48,944 bases of DNA from the NCBI GenBank assembly GCA_038320345.1, contig JBBQED010000022.1, positions 1 through 48,944 on the forward strand, in the 5' to 3' direction. Each line of letters starts with the position of its first letter. Positions within the stretch are counted from its first letter, which is position 1. The translations under genes and the position numbers were made by a program. Source of the stretch: JBBQED01 sp038320345 (GTDB lineage Bacteria; Bacteroidota; Bacteroidia; AKYH767-A; OLB10). The notes below the pieces were generated by a model. It made no database searches. It worked only from the letters and a program-made list of their open reading frames with translations, and had not been told where the DNA came from. Shown one piece after another: positions 8,655 through 18,200 of the stretch.

Positions 8655-11600
8655 CTATTGTACAGAGAATCTAAATCTACTAGTTACTGTTCCTTTTTGA
8701 ACAATTAACAGATATATTCCTTTAGCATAAGTACTCACAGGAATCTCTCCAACATTTTCTCCATCTTCAGCATATCTGACCTGCTGCATCAATTCACGAC
8801 CCGATAAGTCTGAAACTTTGACAACATAATCACTATTTTCATCAGAAGTGAAAGAGAAGAATAACAGATCACTTGCTGGATTTGGATATCCTGTCAATGA
8901 CAATGGATCGACATCATTTTCACGTGCATTGATTCCTAGTGTGGTAAATGACACTGCTTGAGTCCATGTTCCTAGTGCACCGCTGCTACATCTTCCTTTG
9001 GCTTCTGCTGTATAGGTTCTGTTCGGTTTGAGATTACGAACCAAGAAAGTTCCATTAGCAGGATTCCCAGCTACATAAATTGTTCTTTGAATACCATTCG
9101 TAGTATCTGTAATCCGTACTCTAATTGTATCCATGTTAGAAGTATTACTCCATTGAACCGTAGCAGTAGAAGGCGTAACGGTAATTACAGATAATGTTCC
9201 TAAGTAACCGCAGGTGTCGATGGTGGTAAAGTAATCCGGCTGTGAGTAGGAAGAAGTATATCCTCCGCAAGTTGTTCTCACTTGCCATTCGTAAGGCGTT
9301 GCAGGTAATAAATTCGTGACTTTGCCTCCAGAAAGATATTGTGCTCCGGTGAACAGTCTGAATTTATAACTGGTTGCTCCTAATGGACGATATTTCACCA
9401 AATAAGTATCTGCAGTAGTAGCATACCACTTAAGTTCTGCTTTTGTGGTATTGATATTTACAGCTCTTGTATACTGTGGTATTGAACCGCAACTCAATGC
9501 ACCTCCAAGCGTTTTGAAACTTCCAGTAGCGCTCACATTTGAACCAGAAGTACAGATGATTTCTGCATTCCAATTGTATTCAGTTCCAGGATTCAAATTA
9601 TTGATAAATACATTTGAAAAGTTTCCGGCCATTCTTCTTTCTGAAATTGTTGTTGATCCAATTTCCCAAAATTTAATAACATATACTTCTCCAGTTATCC
9701 CAGGATTCCAGCCAAGTATAGCAGACGTATCACTGATGTTATATGCCGTCAACATATTTGGATTGGTACAACTTTGAGCTTGAATAGAAACAACCGTCAT
9801 TGAACCGACATCTGATTTACAACCAAAATTATCGCTGGCAGTAACCGTTAAAATTTGTGGTTGCGTAACTGTTATTGTTGAATTCGATTGACCATTAGAC
9901 CACTGATAGGAAGTAGCAGAAGGAGCGAATGCGGTTAACTGATAAGCAGTATTAGGAATGTACGTAATCGAAATCCAAGGTTTAAGTGGCTTCTGATTTA
10001 CTTTCACAGTCATTGAATCTGTTGAAACAACCTGACCACTTGCATTACGAGAATATAAGTAATAGATGCCAGAAGTAGTCGCAGTTATTGACGCTGTTGT
10101 TGCACCACCTGGGGCCCACAAATAGTTCCCAGCACCATTGGCACTCAATAGAACAGATCCTCCTTCACAGAATGTGGTAGGACCGTTTGATTGGATGGTA
10201 ACTGTTGGAGTGATTACAACTTGAGATACTACGATTGGAGCTGTTGTTCCTGTACAGCCATTGGCATCTGTCAAGGTTGCCGAATAAGTTCCAGAACTAG
10301 TAACAACGATAGAAGATGTAGTTTCTCCACCTGGTTGCCAAACATAACTGTTAGCGACACTTGCTGCTAAAACAACATATTCTCCAGGATTCAGATTGGT
10401 TGAACCGCTCGCAGCACTTAACGCAACTGGAGTAGGGAACGCAATGATACTAATGGCTGAAGTAGTTGCAGAACATCCACCTGGGTTGGAAACTACCGCA
10501 GAGTATGTTCCATTCTGACTAACTGTAATTGAATTTGTAGTAGCGCCATTTGACCAGAGGTAATTAGCGCCACCAGAAGCAACAATTGTAACACTTCCAC
10601 CCGGACAGAAGCCAGTAGCGCCGTTAGCATTAATAGCAGCTACTGGAATTTGATTTACAGAAACCGGAGTTGATCCTGAAACAGCAGAACAACCATTACT
10701 ATTAGTAACCGTTACGCTAAATGATCCTGAATTATTTACTGTGATGGATTGTGCAGTACTGCCGTTTGACCAATTGTAATTGTATCCAGTTGGAGCAGAA
10801 AGCAGAACAGATCCTCCTTGACAGAATGTTGTATTCCCGCCTGCAGTAATTGTTGCAACAGGAGTTGGAAAAACAGTTACTGATTTTGTAGGAGAAATTG
10901 ATGAACATCCTGATGTGTTAGTAACGGTAACCTGATAGTTCCCACTTGCACTTACAGTAACCGATTGCGTAGTTGCACCATTTGACCAGAGGTAATTCGC
11001 TCCAGTGCTTGAAGTTAAAGTAACTGTTTGTCCACTACAGAAATTAGTACTTCCGCTAGTGTTTATTGCCGCTGGAGGATTAGTGTTAACGATAACGGCT
11101 ACTGGAGTTGATGTTGCATTACAACCGGTGCCATTACCAACAGTTACTACATAATTTCCTGCATTAGCAACAGTGATCGATTGACTAGTTGCACCATTCG
11201 ACCATTGATAAGTTGAACCTGTTCCAGCAGTAAGTGTAACAGATCCACCTTGACAGAAGTTGGTATTTCCGCTACTCGTAATTGTAGCAACTGCATTATT
11301 AGATACGGTTACATTTTGTGCTGCTGACACAGCTGAACAGCTAGTTCCATTACTAACTGTAACTACAAAACTTCCTGCACTATTTACGTTGATTGTTTGT
11401 GTGGTAGCACCATTAGACCACAAGTAAGAAGATCCTGTTGAAGCAGAAAGTATAACAGATCCGCCCTGACAAAATGTAGTTGCCCCGCTTGGAGTAATTG
11501 TAGCAACTGGTTGTGCAGTTACATTGATGGCAACAGCAGTAGCGGATCCTGTGCAACCACTCGTATTGGTAACAGTTACATTATAATTTCCGGAAGTTGT

Positions 11601-14600
11601 TACTGTAATACTTTGTGTGGTGGCACCATTCGACCATGCGTATGCGTTGGATGTAGGTGCAGTTAAGATTACGTTTTGTCCACTACAGAAAGCAGTAGGT
11701 CCACTAGGAGTAATTGTTGGAACCGGACGACTCATTACAATCACAGGAACTGGATTTGAAATAGATGCACATCCTGTTCCTGTACCTACAGAAACAGTAT
11801 AATTACCAGATGCTGATACCGTAATACTTTGCGTAGTTGCACCTGTTGACCATGCATATGAAGCGCCAGTTGCTGCAGTCAATGTTACATTTCCACCTTG
11901 GCAGAAAACAGTTGGCCCAGAATTTGTAACAGATGCAACAGATGTCCCACAAGCCGACTGATTTGCATTTAAATTAATAGCAGGATCCAAAGTAAGTAAC
12001 ATGCGATCAATTTCTAAAAATGCAGAATTAGGAGAAATGAATAACGAATATTCCTGTGTATTTAAACTTTGAAAACGAATAGCCTGGGCACTACAAGCAT
12101 CGATACTATACCAGTTCCAAGCAGTATCAGTTATACATCCAATTGATTTTTGAAACTGTCCGCTTAAACTTACTGACAATCCAGCAGGAGAACCATTTCT
12201 GCTTCTCGCTCTAACCCAAACATAATAAGTTGAATTGGCAATGCGGGGCGTGAAGTTGTACTCAAATGTACTGAAAGTTGTAGCCGTATTCGGATGTGTG
12301 ATATACGTGGTAAAGTTTCTGAAGTCTCCTGCAGCTGCATTGGAAGGACGTTCAGTTTTCATTTGAGAAATTGTACTTATGTTATCATATAATTCTGATT
12401 CGATATTAAAATCTTTTGACCAACGAAAAGGATGTGTTGCTTCATGCCATCCATCAACCTGATAAAATATAGGTGCTGATGCATTTGTTGCATCATAAAC
12501 ATAAGTGCTTCCTTGACGGCGGATTTTAAATTGCAGAGGTTGACCATTTAGCATAATATTGGCATCACCTTCAAGTTCTGCATTACCCATCATATTAGAA
12601 TTGGGTTGAATAGAACCTGTAATTGCATATTTATTTTGTGTATCATGCTTGCGGATCACAACAAGTTTACGTGAATCACCTGCGTTAAATGAATAACCAG
12701 GTTGTGTCGGAGTGACTGGATTGTAGGGAACATCTCCAGGTAATAATGATCCGTTTCTGAGAATATCTTCATAGCGACTGAGTGTTGCTTGTGCATATGA
12801 AGGAACCACAGCCTGCCATGCATATCCAGCAGGATTTGCTGGTGCAGGATTTGGAGGTGTATAAGAAGATGCTTCATTGAAAAATCCGGTATAAAAGAAC
12901 TCGGCTCCTGTCATGTTCATAGCTTTTAACAAGCCAAGCCACTGCGCAGGGCAGATATTTCTTTCTTGATCTTCATTCCAACCGGCAGCAATAAATGGTG
13001 AATACAATTTATCATTTTGTCCAAGTTCATAGTACCTTCCTTCAATCATCTGTTTCCAACCATGCCAAGCACTTACTCCCGTTAACCAATTCGAGGGCCA
13101 ACGAGGATAAAAGTCAGGAGTTGCATATTGCATACCATTGATAGTTTTCTGAATAAGTCTTGTCTCACTATACTTATGACTATATAAAGAACCTGCAATC
13201 TGGTATTCTGCATATTTAGTATTTGCTAATCCACTCAATGTAAAAAACTGATCCCGGTATCCTTTAGCAACCAACTTTTTTCTGTTTCCAAGATACGTTT
13301 CCCAATCTAAACCAGAAGCATTCTTATCTGCTGTAACCAATGGGTCATTCTGCATAGCAGTTGTAGAAGGCTTAGGGATTACTTCTCCATTTTCACAGAT
13401 AAAGTTTAGGGGACGATTTAAGGAAGTCAAAAGTTGTTGCATGTAATATTTCTGAGTCAAACCATCTTTCATAAAAGAATCAATTGGTGCAGCAGGACTC
13501 CAGTATTTAGTAGTAGAAGCGCTACCATTTAAAGCTAAAAATTGACCTGATGCATTTTTCAGATAATGATTTGCAGGTAAATTTTTATTTTCTATATAAC
13601 CTATATTAGATGCAAATCCTGCATTTTGAGGATTCAGTTGTGCCCAGAAAGAAATCGCACCGGTAGGCCATTGTGGATTTTGATTTGCAAGTTGAACCCA
13701 TGCACCATGAAATTTTGTGGTATTGGTATATTGACTAGAATTGCTAGTATTGGAAGATACAAGAATTGAATAATTAAAATTTTTCGCAAGTTCCCTTTGC
13801 ATCGTAACTGAGTTGGTTACAGCTTGAGCGTAACTTACATTCGGTTGAAAGTACCCTGCAAAATAATCCATACCTAACCAGTTGAAGTTTGCTAGTAAAG
13901 TATGTCCTTTTTTGTAACGTGGAGTAGGGAACGATTGTAATTGATCACTCGCACTTACAGTGTAGTTAGGATGACCAGGAGCATATTCATTTAAATCAAC
14001 TCCTGCAGACACAGGCGCAGCAACTGGCGGCGTAGTAGTAACATTCGCAAATGAGTAATGTGCTCCTGCTTTGAAGTCTTGGTAGTGTTTATAAATTGAA
14101 CCATCAGGTAGTTCAATATTATATAAAGCAACTTCATCTAAGGTTCCATTTAAGCGGTAATATGAAGTGTTGGTATTTAAGTCGATGATGTTATTGTTAG
14201 GGGTGCTAGTATTCAAATTAAAACGACCAGTTGCGGTAGTACTTGAAAATCCTGATGGATTCTGACCATCAATCCAAATTGATTTTTCTCCTGTCTTAGT
14301 ATTGTATTTAAATACGAAATGATGGTAATTACCATCAACATAATACGAGTAAGAAGCTCTTCCAATGGCTTCTAATGAGACATTAAGATTATCGTTTATG
14401 GTAGTTCCGGAAGGAGAAAGAATGTTGGTGATAAACTGAATATATGGATAGCCCATTTTAATTAGCATTGCACCATCTCTTCTAGTTAGAAAAGTAGAGG
14501 TGCTGAAATCTCCAGCGGGTTTAAACAGAAATTCAATTGTAAGTAAGGAGTCGACGTTGACAACTCCAGATGCTACAATTGTTTTACCTCCCGAACCAAG

Positions 14601-14846
14601 GCTAATTCCTTTGCCAACAGCACCATTCAAAATGGTGTATGTTGAGCCATAATATGCAGGATTCAATGGGGAGTTATTCATTGAATCTTTCATTGGCGTT
14701 GTACCTTCAAATGTCCAGTAATTTCTAGGTAGGATTTGCTGAGCATTTGATCTTAAGATGCCGCCCCACACCATAACTATGCATAGCATAATCCGCAAGC
14801 CTTTAATTGCGATGTTGCTATTGATTGTAGCATTTGTTTTTTTCAT
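8655..14846 (-). CDS. Giant T9SS-secreted multidomain protein (paralog A)
   Basis: The product has 2063 residues from ATG 14846, which begins a signal peptide (lysine-rich start, LRIMLCIVMVWGGILRSNAQ core); an upstream ATG at 14921 would bury it. Domain order: a LamG/concanavalin-like domain (about 30-245); a central region (about 285-740) that looks like a glycoside-hydrolase barrel, with FICENGE and GWNEDQE acidic motifs; a CBM6-like beta-sandwich (about 810-945); ten Ig/PKD-like modules of 72 residues (about 967-1690), two of them degenerate; three fibronectin type III domains (about 1700-1975); and a type A T9SS sorting domain (YPNPASD to the end). It is probably exported to the cell surface and may bind or cleave polysaccharide. 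The hydrolase assignment is inference. Confidence 0.88.
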   Translation of the reverse strand: MKKTNATINSNIAIKGLRIMLCIVMVWGGILRSNAQQILPRNYWTFEGTTPMKDSMNNSPLNPAYYGSTYTILNGAVGKGISLGSGGKTIVASGVVNVDSLLTIEFLFKPAGDFSTSTFLTRRDGAMLIKMGYPYIQFITNILSPSGTTINDNLNVSLEAIGRASYSYYVDGNYHHFVFKYNTKTGEKSIWIDGQNPSGFSSTTATGRFNLNTSTPNNNIIDLNTNTSYYRLNGTLDEVALYNIELPDGSIYKHYQDFKAGAHYSFANVTTTPPVAAPVSAGVDLNEYAPGHPNYTVSASDQLQSFPTPRYKKGHTLLANFNWLGMDYFAGYFQPNVSYAQAVTNSVTMQRELAKNFNYSILVSSNTSNSSQYTNTTKFHGAWVQLANQNPQWPTGAISFWAQLNPQNAGFASNIGYIENKNLPANHYLKNASGQFLALNGSASTTKYWSPAAPIDSFMKDGLTQKYYMQQLLTSLNRPLNFICENGEVIPKPSTTAMQNDPLVTADKNASGLDWETYLGNRKKLVAKGYRDQFFTLSGLANTKYAEYQIAGSLYSHKYSETRLIQKTINGMQYATPDFYPRWPSNWLTGVSAWHGWKQMIEGRYYELGQNDKLYSPFIAAGWNEDQERNICPAQWLGLLKAMNMTGAEFFYTGFFNEASSYTPPNPAPANPAGYAWQAVVPSYAQATLSRYEDILRNGSLLPGDVPYNPVTPTQPGYSFNAGDSRKLVVIRKHDTQNKYAITGSIQPNSNMMGNAELEGDANIMLNGQPLQFKIRRQGSTYVYDATNASAPIFYQVDGWHEATHPFRWSKDFNIESELYDNISTISQMKTERPSNAAAGDFRNFTTYITHPNTATTFSTFEYNFTPRIANSTYYVWVRARSRNGSPAGLSVSLSGQFQKSIGCITDTAWNWYSIDACSAQAIRFQSLNTQEYSLFISPNSAFLEIDRMLLTLDPAINLNANQSACGTSVASVTNSGPTVFCQGGNVTLTAATGASYAWSTGATTQSITVSASGNYTVSVGTGTGCASISNPVPVIVMSRPVPTITPSGPTAFCSGQNVILTAPTSNAYAWSNGATTQSITVTTSGNYNVTVTNTSGCTGSATAVAINVTAQPVATITPSGATTFCQGGSVILSASTGSSYLWSNGATTQTINVNSAGSFVVTVSNGTSCSAVSAAQNVTVSNNAVATITSSGNTNFCQGGSVTLTAGTGSTYQWSNGATSQSITVANAGNYVVTVGNGTGCNATSTPVAVIVNTNPPAAINTSGSTNFCSGQTVTLTSSTGANYLWSNGATTQSVTVSASGNYQVTVTNTSGCSSISPTKSVTVFPTPVATITAGGNTTFCQGGSVLLSAPTGYNYNWSNGSTAQSITVNNSGSFSVTVTNSNGCSAVSGSTPVSVNQIPVAAINANGATGFCPGGSVTIVASGGANYLWSNGATTNSITVSQNGTYSAVVSNPGGCSATTSAISIIAFPTPVALSAASGSTNLNPGEYVVLAASVANSYVWQPGGETTSSIVVTSSGTYSATLTDANGCTGTTAPIVVSQVVITPTVTIQSNGPTTFCEGGSVLLSANGAGNYLWAPGGATTASITATTSGIYYLYSRNASGQVVSTDSMTVKVNQKPLKPWISITYIPNTAYQLTAFAPSATSYQWSNGQSNSTITVTQPQILTVTASDNFGCKSDVGSMTVVSIQAQSCTNPNMLTAYNISDTSAILGWNPGITGEVYVIKFWEIGSTTISERRMAGNFSNVFINNLNPGTEYNWNAEIICTSGSNVSATGSFKTLGGALSCGSIPQYTRAVNINTTKAELKWYATTADTYLVKYRPLGATSYKFRLFTGAQYLSGGKVTNLLPATPYEWQVRTTCGGYTSSYSQPDYFTTIDTCGYLGTLSVITVTPSTATVQWSNTSNMDTIRVRITDTTNGIQRTIYVAGNPANGTFLVRNLKPNRTYTAEAKGRCSSGALGTWTQAVSFTTLGINARENDVDPLSLTGYPNPASDLLFFSFTSDENSDYVVKVSDLSGRELMQQVRYAEDGENVGEIPVSTYAKGIYLLIVQKGTVTSRFRFSVQ
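9775..11945 (-). repeat. Array of ten 216-bp repeats encoding Ig/PKD-like modules
   Basis: Ten tandem modules of about 72 residues (216 bp) lie inside paralog A. Each good copy starts with a G-x-T-x-FC-x-G motif, then YxWSNGATTQSI, then a V-x-NGTGC segment. Eight copies keep the FC cysteine. The eighth copy (GSTNLNPGE) and the last one (beginning near ITYIPNTAY) have lost it. The FC codons sit close to 10165, 10603, 10820, 11035, 11251, 11468, 11685 and 11900, which shows the regular spacing. Confidence 0.9.
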
Positions 14847-15175
14847 CTTCTCCAATTTTGGCACAACCTTTGTTTTACAGTCGGTTTGTTTGTGTTGTGC
14901 GATGGAGGCAATGTAAGTCACTATCGTTTTTTAATAGTGTATATTCTATCCATACATAAAATGTGTAAGGTTTAGTTGTTTTTACTAAGCATTCTCGGAC
15001 TCCTTTGAACTTCTTTAGAGGGGAATTTGCTTGAATTTATTTATGCTATTGATTTTTACACTAAAACGCCTTGTAATGTAAAGCCAAGATTGCATGTGTT
15101 TTTATTACATAAAGCGCTATGAGTAGCAGATTGCTAATTTCTACTTACAGAATTACAATCACTTAAAAACGCCTT

Positions 15176-15221
15176 TTATGCGAAACGCCGCAGGGAAATT
15201 TCCCTGCGGCGTTTCGCATAA
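15176..15221. terminator. 46-bp perfect palindrome, probable terminator
   Basis: Bases 15176-15198 are the exact reverse complement of 15199-15221: 23-bp arms with no spacer. The core is CGCCGCAGGG paired with CCCTGCGGCG. It starts 22 bases after the stop of paralog B. On the - strand it is followed by AAAAGGCGTTTTTAAG, a short T-tract. The position suggests a terminator that separates paralog B from paralog A, but perfection of this length is unusual. Confidence 0.6.
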
Positions 15222-15242
15222 TGAAGCCTCAAATGAAGATTT

Positions 15243-18200
15243 TTATTTTACCGATACAATCCTGATTCTCTGTGTAAATGTATCAGTAAAGATCTCAGCA
15301 ATATAGACACCCTGAGAAAGTTCAGAAGTATTATATTCAATTCGCGTTTCACCTTCATGGATCATTGCTTTATCCAGTAAGGTATTGATCAGTTTTCCCG
15401 ACATATCATAAATACGAATAGTTGTAGGCGTTGCTTCAGGCAATTCGAATGCAAACGTTGTTTGATCAGTGAATGGATTCGGGTAAGCAATAAAATTCCC
15501 TGTGGTAGCCGCAGTATTCATATCACCTTCACGACAAGGGATAGTAACAGTGTAGGGGTTCGAAAATGTTCCGCAACTTCCTAATTGAACACGTACTTTA
15601 TAAGTTCCTGCTTGACTAGCAATATAACTTGGTCCAGACGCATTAGAAATTACGACATTGTTTTTATACCATACATAAGTTGGTCCAGTCGAATTCAATA
15701 CCGTCATAACAACCGTTTTGCCAGCACAGAAGGTTAAAGGTCCACTGAGTGAAACCGTAAAGGTTGCTGCGGGGCTTACACTGATTGGCATTGGAGACGA
15801 TACTGCGCTACATCCCCCCGTTTGAGATACAGTTACTAGATAATTTCCAGCGCTTGAAGCAGTTATTGAAGATGTAGTAGCTCCCGTCGACCAGAGGTAT
15901 GAATTTCCGCTATTCGCTGTAAGGGTTACGCTACCGCCATTACAGAATGATGTTGAACCACCGGCCGTAATTGTTGCTGTTGCATTTCCTGTACCTACAG
16001 TAACGGTTGCTGGAGCAGATGTTGCAGTGCAACCATTTGCATTAGTAATAGTCACAGAGTAATTTCCTGCTGTACTTACAGTGATAGTTCTGGACGAAGA
16101 TCCATTTGACCAAAGGTAAGGTCCTGTAATCGCATTAGCGGTAAAAGATACAGATCCACCTGTACAGAATGAGGTTGAACCAGAAGCGGTAAAGCCAGAC
16201 ACGGGTAATGCATTTACATTGATATTAGTTGGAAGAGAAGTACCTGCACATCCACCCGATTGTGTAACTGTAACCAAGTAAACTCCACCTACAGAAGTAG
16301 AAATAGTTTTTGTGTTAGCACCATTCGACCATAAATAAGAAGCACCTGTACTAGCTGTAAGTGATACACTTCCACCTTGACAGAATGTTGTTGATCCGCC
16401 TGGAGTGATTGTAGGAATAATATTAGTACCAGTAGCGATAGTTACTGTTGTAGCAGGAGATACTGCCACACAACCGGTTGTAGCGGTAACGGTAAGCATG
16501 AAGGAGCCTGCAGTACTTACAGTAATTGATTTACTAGTTGCACCATTCGACCAAAGATAAGATCCAGTAGCACTGTTTGCTGTAAATGTAACAGAACTTC
16601 CTTGGCATAAAGTAGTAGAACCGGAAGCCGTAAATCCATTTGTAGGTAAGCTATTTACGATAACAACTGTTGGTGCTGATACTGCTGAACTTGTACCATT
16701 ACTAACTGTTACAACATAATTTCCAGAAACCGATGCAACGATCGATTTTGTAGTAGCACCAGTTGACCATAAATAAGTAGCTCCTGTATTTGCTGTTAAT
16801 GTTACAGCGCCTCCTTGGCAGAATGTTGTCGCACTTCCGGGAGTGATTGTAGCAGTAGCAGTTCCTCCACCAGCACAAGGCTGTGCAAATGTTGCATAGA
16901 AGGCACCTGCGGTAGGAGTCAATGTGATCATATCGATTTCAAGTGCAATAGAAGTAGCACTGATAGTGATTTTATGATTACCTACTGATAATGAATTATA
17001 AGTTAAAATTCCTCCCGTAGTACCATCATAACGATACCAATTCCAAACAGTATCACGAATACAATTAACACTGTTATTAATTACTCCGTCAAGTGTGGCA
17101 GTGAAGCCTGTTTGAGATCCATCTTTACTTCTTGCACGAACCCACAAGTAGTGAGTTGTTCCTGAAGTACCACGAGTAGTGAGATTATAATCTACGCTAG
17201 AGGCAGTTTTGAAACTAACATAAGAAGTATAATTTGTATAGTTACCAACAGCTGTCCCTGCAGGAACTTTAGTTTTGATTTCTACGTTAGAGTTTACATT
17301 GTCAAACAATTCAGCTTCTATTTCAAAAGTCTTACTCCATCCATAAGGATGTTTTGCTTCATGCCATTTATCTAATTGGTAGAATACAGGTGCACTAGGA
17401 TTAGTGCGATCATAAATATAAGTACTTCCCTGACGGCGAACCTGGAACGTAAGTGTATTGCCATCTAATTTAATAGTTGCATTACCTTCAATTTCTGCAT
17501 TGCCAATCATATTGGAATTAGGTTGTATCGTACCAACGATCGCATATTTAGCTAGCGTATTATGTTTACGGACTACAACGAGTTTGCGAACGTCACCAGC
17601 ATAAAAAGAATAACCTGGTTGATTTGGATTAGATGCAGCATCATTAGGAACATCACCTGGCATTAAGTAACCATTTCGCAAAATATCTTCATAGCGACTT
17701 GTAATCGACTGAACATATCCAGGTATTGCCATCTGCCAAACATAATTATCAGGATTCTGATAAGGTGCTTTAGTGATGAAATAGCCTGTCTGGAAATATT
17801 CTGCACCAGTCATACTAACTGCTTTAAGGAATCCCATCCATTGGGCAGGACGAGGAATTTGAGTTTCATCAATATTCCATCCTGGTGCAACAGTAGGTGC
17901 AAAGAGTTTATCTCCTAAACTAATTTCAACAAATCGGGAATCAACAAGAAACTGCCATCCATGTGCAGCACCCTGCCAGTATCTCCAAACGCTTGGTAAT
18001 TGCATATAAATATCTCCAGAAGATAAACGCTGACCGTTTACTAAAGAATTCAAAGTTCTTGTTTCTTGATAATTCCATGCATACAAGGGATGTCCAGTAA
18101 TTTGATATTGAACATATCTTGTATTAACTAAAGAAGGTAAAGTTCTGAATTCGTTGGAATAGGCATTTGTGAGTTTGTTCATTGCACGACCTTTATAACG

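Noticed and set aside
9775..11945. Regular spaced repeats that could suggest a CRISPR array
   Set aside because: The period is 216 bp, the repeats are coding and diverged, and the frame stays open; they are protein modules.
12656..12877. A 73-codon open frame on the same strand inside paralog A
   Set aside because: It lies in another frame of a clearly coding region and has no sign of its own start or function.
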